Source: Spirochaetaceae bacterium
GTDB taxonomy: Bacteria; Spirochaetota; Spirochaetia; Treponematales; Treponemataceae
NCBI GenBank assembly: GCA_031290725.1
Contig: JAITMZ010000173.1
Coordinates: forward strand, 1 to 7,181
Reading direction: 5' to 3'
Length of the DNA stretch: 7,181 nucleotides
Part shown: piece by piece, positions 1-5,339 of the stretch
How positions within the stretch are numbered: the stretch's first letter is position 1
Layout: every line of letters begins with the position of its first letter
Made by a program: the position numbers and the translations under genes
Notes under the pieces: model-generated
The model's database searches: none
The model's input: only the letters and a program-made list of their open reading frames with translations
What the model was told of the DNA's origin: nothing

Positions 1-53
1 TAACAGGGTTTCTAAATTAAACCAAAAACTCGAATAATTTTTTTGTTAAAACA

Positions 54-72
54 CCCCCCCCCCCCCCCCCCC
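54..72. repeat. 19-base poly-C (poly-G on the minus strand) homopolymer
   Basis: There are nineteen uninterrupted C residues, flanked on the left by an A-rich stretch and on the right by T-rich DNA. The tract lies in non-coding DNA between the 3' end of the FAD dehydrogenase gene and the window edge. Runs this long are prone to slipped-strand change of length. In Treponema pallidum, shorter poly-G tracts upstream of tpr and other genes vary in length and change promoter activity. Here any controlled gene would have to lie left of the window and be read leftward, because the only neighbour inside the window ends at this point. The exact length could also reflect sequencing or assembly error. 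Confidence 0.9.
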
Positions 73-122
73 TTCTTTTTTCTTCGACCTTTTGACTTCC
101 CGGTGAAATTTTTTTGATACGG

Positions 123-139
123 AGTTAATCAGTGCTTCC
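123..139 (-). repeat. Copy of a short sequence also in the ilvD-ilvB hairpin
   Basis: Read on the minus strand, this 17-mer is ggaagcactgattaact. It matches the plus-strand sequence at 5295-5311 (ggaaccactgattaacc) at 15 of 17 positions. It begins directly after the stop codon of the FAD dehydrogenase gene. It has no inverted partner nearby, so it cannot fold as the other copy does. It may be a fragment of a dispersed intergenic repeat, but two copies in 7 kb could also be chance. Confidence 0.35.
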
Positions 140-1774
140 TTAGGGGCAAATGCTTTTTTTTAGCAGTCCTATGGCATCCGCCGCGTGTTCTCCATCCATG
201 GCCGACGATACAATGCCGCCGGAGTAGCCCGATCCTTCTCCCGCCGGGAACAGCCCCCGAATCGTCGGGCTTTCGCCGTCCGTCCGCAATATACGCACCG
301 GCGTGGAGGTGCGGGTCTCCGGAGCCACCAGAACCGCGTCGTCGCACAAAAAGCCGGGCATTTTACGAGAAAAATCAGTGGCAACGGCGGTGCGAAGGCG
401 TTTTACCAGGGATTCGGGGAGCCATTGGTCCAGCCGGGAGGGTACCAGTCCCGGCGCATATGACGACCGTGGCAGGCTGGACGATGGTCGTCCAACCATG
501 AAGTCCACGAGCCGCTGGGCCGGCGCTTGCTGACCAATGCCCCCCGCTTTCCGTGCGGCTTCCCAGGCGGCATATTCCAGCGTCTCCCGGAAGCGCAGGC
601 CCGCAAGCGGGTCATCCCCGGGCAGGTCCTCCAGCCGGGTTTCCACCACCAGCGCCGCATTGGACCACGCCGAGTTTCGCCCTGCCGCAGACATGCCGTT
701 CATCACCAGGGATTCTTCCCCGGAGGCGCTGGGCACGATGAATCCACCGGGACACATGCAAAAGGTGTAAACCCCGCGCCCGTCCGCCTGGGCCGTGAGG
801 CGATATTCTGCGGCACCCAGAGCGGCGATACGTTCCGTATCCTCCTCGCGCCCTCGGCGGTACTGAATGGCGTCGATGATCTCCCGGGGATGTTCCACCC
901 GCACCCCCACCGCGAAGGGCTTGGCCGCCACCGACGACGGAGAAGCCCCGGCAAGCAGGCGGTATATCTCCGGCGACGAATGCCCGGCCGCCAGTATGAG
1001 CCCCTCGCAGGGTACCGTTTCCAGGGATCCGGAGGCGATGTCCCGGACGCGCAGTGCCCGGAGCGCCACCGCATCCCTGGCGGGCTTGGTGTCCAGTCCC
1101 TCCAGCCGCATATCAAACCGCACCTCGCCGCCCATTTCGCGGATGAAGCTGGTGACAGCCCCCACGATGGCCGACAGCCGGTCGCTTCCGACGTGCGGAT
1201 GGGCGTCGGTGAGGATCGACGGGTCTGCGCCGAAGTGACAGAGTATCCGCAGAATACGATACACGTCCCCCCGCTTGGTGGACCGGGTCTGAAGCTTGCC
1301 GTCGGAGAATGCCCCGGCGCCCCCTTCGCCGAAACAGTAGTTGGAGTCGCCGTTAATTGGCTCGCCGCGGCTGATCCGGGCAATATCCCGGCGCCGTTCC
1401 GGGCAGGGCTTCCCCCGCTCGAAGATCACCGGGGTGATGCCTGTCTCCAGCAGCCGGAGCGCCGCGAACAGACCCGCAGGACCGGCTCCCAAAATCTGCA
1501 CCCGGCGCGTGGGATCCGCATGCTGCCAGACGGGGAGGGGATGCCCGGAGGTATCGGAAGCCGGGGGGTCCTGGTTGACATACGCCCGGATGCACAGGTG
1601 CAGCTTTATCTGCCGTCTCCGGGCATCCACGGACTTCTTCCGTATCACCACCCCCCGGACGTCGCCGGCGGACACGGACAGGCGGGCAGCCACGGCGTCC
1701 CGGAGTACCCCATCGTCGATATTCGCCGCCGGTGCGGTGCCGGGCAGGAGATCCAGGGAAACATCGCAAATCAT
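140..1774 (-). CDS. FAD-dependent dehydrogenase, COG2509 type (544 aa)
   Basis: The product is predicted to be a cytoplasmic flavoprotein oxidoreductase of the poorly characterised COG2509 family. Its substrate is not known. Residues 1-90 form the N-terminal extension typical of the family. An FAD-binding Rossmann motif ILGAGPAG follows at 94-101, with the acidic residue after the second strand at E119 (VIFERG). Further family signatures are GEGGAGAFSDGKL at 149-161, CMCPGG at 339-344, ETRTSTPVR at 486-494 and the C-terminal FAD contact AGEGSGYSGGI at 511-521. The ATG at 1774 is chosen because AGAAGG lies 8 bases upstream. The open frame continues upstream to 2263, but that part is antisense to the exported-protein gene and lacks family features. 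The gene is transcribed alone, divergently from its right neighbour. The family call is firm and the function is open. Confidence 0.9.
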   Translation of the reverse strand: MICDVSLDLLPGTAPAANIDDGVLRDAVAARLSVSAGDVRGVVIRKKSVDARRRQIKLHLCIRAYVNQDPPASDTSGHPLPVWQHADPTRRVQILGAGPAGLFAALRLLETGITPVIFERGKPCPERRRDIARISRGEPINGDSNYCFGEGGAGAFSDGKLQTRSTKRGDVYRILRILCHFGADPSILTDAHPHVGSDRLSAIVGAVTSFIREMGGEVRFDMRLEGLDTKPARDAVALRALRVRDIASGSLETVPCEGLILAAGHSSPEIYRLLAGASPSSVAAKPFAVGVRVEHPREIIDAIQYRRGREEDTERIAALGAAEYRLTAQADGRGVYTFCMCPGGFIVPSASGEESLVMNGMSAAGRNSAWSNAALVVETRLEDLPGDDPLAGLRFRETLEYAAWEAARKAGGIGQQAPAQRLVDFMVGRPSSSLPRSSYAPGLVPSRLDQWLPESLVKRLRTAVATDFSRKMPGFLCDDAVLVAPETRTSTPVRILRTDGESPTIRGLFPAGEGSGYSGGIVSSAMDGEHAADAIGLLKKSICP

Positions 1775-1782
1775 GGATAAAA

Positions 1783-1788
1783 CCTTCT
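1783..1788 (-). promoter_or_regulatory. Ribosome binding site of the FAD dehydrogenase gene
   Basis: Read on the minus strand, AGAAGG sits 8 bases before the ATG at 1774. This is a good Shine-Dalgarno position. It fixes the start and argues against the much longer upstream extension of the same open frame. Confidence 0.75.
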
Positions 1789-1789
1789 T

Positions 1790-1811
1790 TTTTCCGTATC
1801 TTTTCCGTATC
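1790..1811. repeat. Perfect tandem repeat, 2 x 11 bp, in the divergent promoter region
   Basis: The 11-mer ttttccgtatc occurs twice without a gap, at 1790-1800 and 1801-1811. The period is close to one helical turn. It falls in the presumed 5' leader of the FAD dehydrogenase, just upstream of its ribosome binding site, and left of the -35 of the rightward gene. Such direct repeats can be regulator sites, but no known operator is recognised. Confidence 0.8.
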
Positions 1812-1837
1812 ATAGTATGGACTAAATTACGAAAATA
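1809..1837 (-). promoter_or_regulatory. Possible weak promoter of the FAD dehydrogenase gene
   Basis: On the minus strand TATGAT (1809-1814) matches the -10 consensus at 5 of 6 positions. The hexamer 17 bases upstream, TATTTT (1832-1837), is a poor -35. If this is used, the leader would be about 30 bases long, contain the 11-bp tandem repeat, and keep the AGAAGG site. The promoter overlaps the one driving the rightward gene, so the two may interfere. This is a tentative call. Confidence 0.3.
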
Positions 1838-1846
1838 TGCTATACT
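1818..1846 (+). promoter_or_regulatory. Extended -10 promoter of the exported-protein gene, predicted leaderless
   Basis: A -35 box TGGACT (1818-1823, 4 of 6 matches) is followed by a 17-base spacer and -10 TATACT (1841-1846, 5 of 6). The extended -10 TG is at 1838-1839. Six bases separate the -10 from the ATG at 1853, so the usual start of transcription falls on the A of the start codon. No Shine-Dalgarno sequence precedes that ATG, which agrees with a leaderless mRNA. The nearby ATG at 1848 meets TGA after one codon and is not used. Confidence 0.65.
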
Positions 1847-1852
1847 TATGGT

Positions 1853-2452
1853 ATGACCAATTTGTCCCGTTTTTTCGCTCTGTTTATTCTCCTCACCCTG
1901 GCTTCCGCCGCACACGCTAGGAAGAACGAGTTTTTCTTCGCCCTGCCCATGAATATCGCCAACTCGGCGGAAAAGGGCTATGAGATTGAGTCCACCGCGG
2001 CGGGCATCGGTTTTGGCAGCAGCACCCTGGAAGAGAAAAAGCCCTACGGCGTCACGGTAAACACCATCGTCTATTTTCCCCTGTCCACTCAAGCCTATGA
2101 CCCCGCCCGACAGCCCCCGGTTTACGCCGCCGGGGAACCCCACGTCATCGGAGTGGACTTCACCTTGGGGTGTTCCATCTACGCCCTGGAGAGGAGCAAA
2201 CTCTCCCTGCCCCTCAGTTTGTCGATCCACTCCCGGTTTAACGCCTACAAAACCGTGTCGCACCTGGATTTAGGGCTGGCGGGTACCGTTGGCTTCCAAT
2301 TCCACCAGGTGAAGCTGCCCCTTTTCATCCGCGCCCAGTTTTACGTGGATTTCAGCCGCATCGCCTTGACCCACACGGCTAAAAGCGTGGATGTTTTCAA
2401 TATCAATTCCTTCGGTGTGATCCCGGAGATAGGTTTCAGCTTCGGCCTGTAG
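1853..2452 (+). CDS. Exported protein, probable small outer-membrane beta-barrel (199 aa)
   Basis: I do not recognise a named family. Residues 1-22 form a clear signal peptide: a short n-region with Arg6, a hydrophobic core FFALFILLTLASA, and an AHA site predicting cleavage after residue 22. The mature part of about 177 residues has alternating polar and hydrophobic stretches rich in aromatic residues and glycine, for example TVNTIVYFPL, VDFTLGCSIYAL and VGFQFHQVKLPLFIRAQFYVDF. It ends in PEIGFSFGL, much like a last strand of a small outer-membrane barrel, though with Leu rather than Phe as the final residue. No transmembrane helix follows the signal peptide. It is transcribed alone from its own promoter and ends 3 bases from the convergent molybdopterin gene. 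An outer-membrane location is inferred from strand pattern only; a periplasmic protein is the alternative. Confidence 0.8.
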   Translation: MTNLSRFFALFILLTLASAAHARKNEFFFALPMNIANSAEKGYEIESTAAGIGFGSSTLEEKKPYGVTVNTIVYFPLSTQAYDPARQPPVYAAGEPHVIGVDFTLGCSIYALERSKLSLPLSLSIHSRFNAYKTVSHLDLGLAGTVGFQFHQVKLPLFIRAQFYVDFSRIALTHTAKSVDVFNINSFGVIPEIGFSFGL

Positions 2453-2455
2453 ACA

Positions 2456-3475
2456 TTATCCGCCGGTACCGAAGGAGCAGGCAGGGAAGCAGCAGTACCG
2501 GCACTTCAGGCACAGCCCGCCGTTTCCCATGCCGGCAAAATCTTCCCCGGTAAGCCCAATCCCCGCAGCGATCCGGGGCAGTACCACGTCGAACACCGTG
2601 ACGCGGTCGTGCATCACGCAGCCGGGAAGACCCACCACCGGTGTGCCGTCGGCAAAGTAGGCCAACATGAACATGGCGCCGGGGAAGACCGGGGTCCCGT
2701 AGGTTACCACTTGTGCCCCGCTCCGCCGGATGGCCCCGGGGGTTTGGTCGTCGGGATCCACGCTCATGCCCCCGGCGCAAGCGATGATGCCGCACCCCCC
2801 ACGGTGTGCCTCCGCAATGGCTTCAGCGATGGCGGAGGCGTCGTCCCCGATGACGGTGTGCCGGGTTATGGTGATGCCGTAGTCCGCAAACTTTGCGGCC
2901 GCCGTCGGCGTGAAGGCGTCGGTTACCCTGCCGTGGAGTACCTCGCTCCCGGTGACAATGAGGGCTGCGGTTTTCAGCCGCCAGGGCAGCACCTCAAAGA
3001 CCGGCGATGCGGTCAGACCGGCAGCTTTCGCGAGGACGCTCTCAGGTACCTCCAGGGGAATCACCCGCATGGCCGCCAGACGATCCCCGGAACGCACCGG
3101 AGAAAGACTCCGGCGAAAAGCCACGGCAATTTCCGGGATGGCATTCATGGCCGCCAGGGCCGCCGTGTCCGCACGGAAAAGCCCGTCACACCCGGCGACA
3201 AGCTCAATTTTGCCTTCCGACACCGCCGTCTCCGTCATGTGCGACCCGGCGCAGAGGGCGGCCAACCGTACAGCGGCATCGTCTTCATGAAGCATCCCCG
3301 CTTCCGGTTCCCACACATAGACGTTTTCCTTGCCCATATTGAGGAGAACCGAAATGTCCTCTCCCCGTAGCACATGCCCCCGCTTGAAGGCCACCCCCTT
3401 TTTGCCCCCGGCGATGATGGTGTGGTCGTGGTATAGGGTGCGCCCCACGGCGTCGGCCACCGGAATTTGTGTCAC
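2456..3475 (-). CDS. Molybdopterin-binding protein, MoeA/MogA-like, with C-terminal Cys cluster (339 aa)
   Basis: The protein probably binds molybdopterin or takes part in loading molybdenum cofactor in the cytoplasm. The N-terminal part carries family features such as DAVGRTLYHDHT (8-19) and AFKRGHVLRGEDI (29-41). The MoCF-biosynthesis (MoaB/Mog/MoeA-type) fold spans about 168-300, with VTGSEVLHGRVTDAF at 174-188, AGGMSVDPDD at 234-243, PVFPGAMFML at 262-271 and GLPG at 282-285. The tail, GLCLKCRYCCFPACSFG at 320-336, has Cys322, 325, 328, 329 and 333 and looks like a metal or Fe-S site; similar tails occur in related proteins of anaerobes. The GTG start at 3475 overlaps the ilvB stop in GTGA, so translation is probably coupled. 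It is the last gene of the ilvD-ilvB operon. No other molybdenum gene is in the window, so its client enzyme is unknown. Confidence 0.85.
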   Translation of the reverse strand: MTQIPVADAVGRTLYHDHTIIAGGKKGVAFKRGHVLRGEDISVLLNMGKENVYVWEPEAGMLHEDDAAVRLAALCAGSHMTETAVSEGKIELVAGCDGLFRADTAALAAMNAIPEIAVAFRRSLSPVRSGDRLAAMRVIPLEVPESVLAKAAGLTASPVFEVLPWRLKTAALIVTGSEVLHGRVTDAFTPTAAAKFADYGITITRHTVIGDDASAIAEAIAEAHRGGCGIIACAGGMSVDPDDQTPGAIRRSGAQVVTYGTPVFPGAMFMLAYFADGTPVVGLPGCVMHDRVTVFDVVLPRIAAGIGLTGEDFAGMGNGGLCLKCRYCCFPACSFGTGG

Positions 3476-5262
3476 GCGGCGATTTCCAACAGGGGCTTGT
3501 CGATGGGCTTGCCGCCGGGCACCATGGGCAGCACGTTGGTGTCCCGGTCGATGCGGCAGTCAATTAGGGCGGCTTCACGGCGGGTGAGAATTTCCCGGAA
3601 GGCGGCGGTGAACTCCGATTCGGTGGATGCGTTGAAAGCGCGGACTCCGTAGGCATCGGCGAGCTTCACAAAGTCCGGCCCGAAGTCCAGGGTGGTCTGG
3701 GAGAAACGCTTGTCGTAGAGGAGCCGCTGCCATTGCCGCACCATCCCCAGGACGCCGTTGTTCATCACCAGGATGATTACCGGGAATCCGTAGTGGCTGA
3801 TGGTGGCCAGCTCGTTGCAGTTCATGCGAAACCCGCCGTCCCCCACCGCCAGCACCACCGTTCGGTCCGGATTCGCTGCCTGCGCGCCGATGGCCGCCCC
3901 CAGACCGTAGCCCATGGTTCCCAGTCCGCCGGAGGTAAGGAAACTGCGGGGCCGGGCAAAGGGATAGAATTGGGCTGCCCACATTTGGTGCTGCCCCACG
4001 TCGGTCACCAGAATCGCGTCGTCCCCCAGCAGTTCGTGGACTTTCTCGAAGATGAATTTGGGGTACAGGCTTTCCGGGGTGTGCTTCAGATACGCCGGGG
4101 GCACGTCCTCCTTCCAGGCGTTCACCTGGGCGTTCCAGGAGGCCGCCATCCGCGCGTCCACCGGCGGGAGCAGCCGGGGGATGATGTCCTGGATATTTCC
4201 GATGAGGGCTATGTCGGCGTGGATATTTTTGTTGATCTCCGCCGGGTCGATGTCGATGTGCAGCACCTGGGCTTGCCGGGCAAACTTTGCAGGGTCGGAA
4301 ATCACCCGGTCGGAGAAGCGGGCTCCCACGGCGATAATCAGGTCCGCATTGCTGGCGGCGCAGTTGGCGGCCTTGGTGCCGTGCATGCCGATCATGCCGC
4401 AGCACAGCGGGTGGGCCGCCGGGAAGGCGCTTTTGCCCATGAGGGACACCACCACCGGGATATGCGCTTTTTCCGCCAGCGCCCGGATTTGGCCGCAGGC
4501 CCCGGATATAACCACCCCTCCACCCGCGTAGATCACGGGCTGTTTGGCGGCGTTGATCAGCGACGCGGCCTTCGCGATCTCTTGTTCTTCAGGGCGTTGT
4601 TCCCTAGTTACCCGCACGATCCGTTCCGCGCTTCCCGGTTCCGCCGATGCCTCCGAGGGTGCGGCCAGCCGGTGGAGGGCGTACTCAAATTCGGCGGCGG
4701 CCGCGGTGACGTCTTTGGGGATGTCGATGAGTACCGGGCCAGGCCGCCCCGCCTGGGCAATCACAAAAGCCTCCCGGATGGTGCCGGAAAGGTGCCGGAC
4801 GTCCTGGACGATGTAGTTGTGCTTGGTAATCGGCGCGGTGACCCCCGCGATGTCCACCTCCTGAAAGCTATCTTTGCCCAGCCATGACCGGCCCACGTTG
4901 CAGGTGATCGCCACCAGGGGCACGGAATCCATGTAGGCCGTGGCGATTCCCGTGACCAGGTTACACGCGCCGGGACCGCTGGTGGCCAGTACCACCCCGG
5001 TTTTGCCGGTGGAGCGGCTGTACCCGTCCGCAGCGTGGCAGGCCCCCTGTTCGTGGGCGGTCAAAATGTGGGTAATCCGGTCCTGATTCTTGTACAGCTC
5101 GTCATAGATGTTCAGGATGGTGCCGCCGGGATACCCAAATACCAGATCCACCCCCTGTTCAATGAGGCACTCGATGACGATCTTCGCCCCGGTCATTAGT
5201 TCGTCCCGGGGAATTGCCGGTTTATCCGCCGGGCGCGAGCCGGGCGTTTTGTTTTTTTCCAT
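3472..5262 (-). CDS. ilvB: Acetolactate synthase, large catalytic subunit (596 aa)
   Basis: This ThDP- and FAD-dependent enzyme joins pyruvate with pyruvate or 2-oxobutyrate, the first common step of branched-chain amino acid synthesis. The N-terminal ThDP domain has VFGYPGG (41-47) and the catalytic Glu71 in AHEQGACHAADGYSR. The middle FAD domain covers about 230-365, and the C-terminal domain includes LTSGGLGTMGYGLGAAIGA (442-460). The ThDP/Mg motif runs from GDGGFRMNCNEL (475-486) to NN at 501-502, and Trp511 lies in the VRQWQ segment. Length is normal for a full large subunit. The ATG at 5262 has GAAGG only 2 bases upstream, which is tight. Met23 (5196) begins the conserved part but lacks a clear ribosome site, so I keep 5262. 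No small subunit gene (ilvN/ilvH) follows, where it often does. Confidence 0.95.
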   Translation of the reverse strand: MEKNKTPGSRPADKPAIPRDELMTGAKIVIECLIEQGVDLVFGYPGGTILNIYDELYKNQDRITHILTAHEQGACHAADGYSRSTGKTGVVLATSGPGACNLVTGIATAYMDSVPLVAITCNVGRSWLGKDSFQEVDIAGVTAPITKHNYIVQDVRHLSGTIREAFVIAQAGRPGPVLIDIPKDVTAAAAEFEYALHRLAAPSEASAEPGSAERIVRVTREQRPEEQEIAKAASLINAAKQPVIYAGGGVVISGACGQIRALAEKAHIPVVVSLMGKSAFPAAHPLCCGMIGMHGTKAANCAASNADLIIAVGARFSDRVISDPAKFARQAQVLHIDIDPAEINKNIHADIALIGNIQDIIPRLLPPVDARMAASWNAQVNAWKEDVPPAYLKHTPESLYPKFIFEKVHELLGDDAILVTDVGQHQMWAAQFYPFARPRSFLTSGGLGTMGYGLGAAIGAQAANPDRTVVLAVGDGGFRMNCNELATISHYGFPVIILVMNNGVLGMVRQWQRLLYDKRFSQTTLDFGPDFVKLADAYGVRAFNASTESEFTAAFREILTRREAALIDCRIDRDTNVLPMVPGGKPIDKPLLEIAA

Positions 5263-5293
5263 ATCCTTCTTGTTTCATCCTTCTTGTTTCATC
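5263..5293 (-). repeat. 14-bp tandem duplication covering the ilvB ribosome binding site
   Basis: On the plus strand the unit atccttcttgtttc occurs at 5263-5276 and again at 5277-5290, followed by a 3-base start of a third copy. On the transcribed strand each unit reads GAAACAAGAAGGAT, so the purine-rich AAGAAGG is doubled before ilvB. The copy next to the gene leaves only 2 bases to the ATG, and the other leaves 16; neither spacing is ideal. The duplication also creates two out-of-frame ATGs before the ilvB start. Confidence 0.9.
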
Positions 5294-5295
5294 TG

Positions 5296-5329
5296 GAACC
5301 ACTGATTAACCTGGGCTGATCAGTGGTTC
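5296..5329. repeat. Perfect 11-bp inverted repeat between ilvD and ilvB
   Basis: GAACCACTGAT (5296-5306) and ATCAGTGGTTC (5319-5329) are exact reverse complements around a 12-base loop. The stem begins about 11 bases after the ilvD stop codon in the mRNA. On the coding (minus) strand it is followed by a purine-rich sequence, not a T run, so it is not a standard terminator for the operon. On the plus strand it is followed by tcgttgtttttt, which is terminator-like, but no plus-strand gene precedes it. Possible roles are an mRNA-stabilising stem after ilvD or part of a dispersed repeat. Confidence 0.8.
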
Positions 5330-5339
5330 TCGTTGTTTT

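Larger units (their letters stand above)
1..139. other. AT-rich intergenic region at the left window edge
   Basis: This stretch is far richer in A and T than the coding DNA that follows. It has stops in all three forward frames within the first 40 bases and no convincing start codon on either strand. It holds the poly-C run and a 17-base sequence similar to part of the ilvD-ilvB inverted repeat. No GC-rich hairpin with a T run is seen after the dehydrogenase stop on the minus strand, so I cannot place a terminator. No confident promoter was found on either strand. Confidence 0.6.

Noticed and set aside
527..1780. Long plus-strand open frame of 417 residues opposite the FAD dehydrogenase
   Set aside because: It has low-complexity composition rich in Arg, Gly and Pro and no recognisable motif. 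It is the complement of a clear family gene in GC-rich DNA.
1775..2263. Upstream extension of the FAD dehydrogenase frame to a 707-residue protein
   Set aside because: It is antisense to the signal-peptide gene, lacks family features, and the ATG at 1774 has a good ribosome site.
2609..3370. Plus-strand open frame of 253 residues opposite the molybdopterin gene
   Set aside because: It overlaps a gene with clear family motifs and has no features of its own.
3733..4887. Plus-strand open frame of 384 residues opposite ilvB
   Set aside because: It is His- and Val-rich shadow sequence produced by codon bias of ilvB, with no domain and no ribosome site noted.
5194..5196. Alternative ilvB start at Met23
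   Set aside because: It matches where the conserved domain begins, but it has no clear ribosome site, while 5262 has a nearby AAGAAGG.
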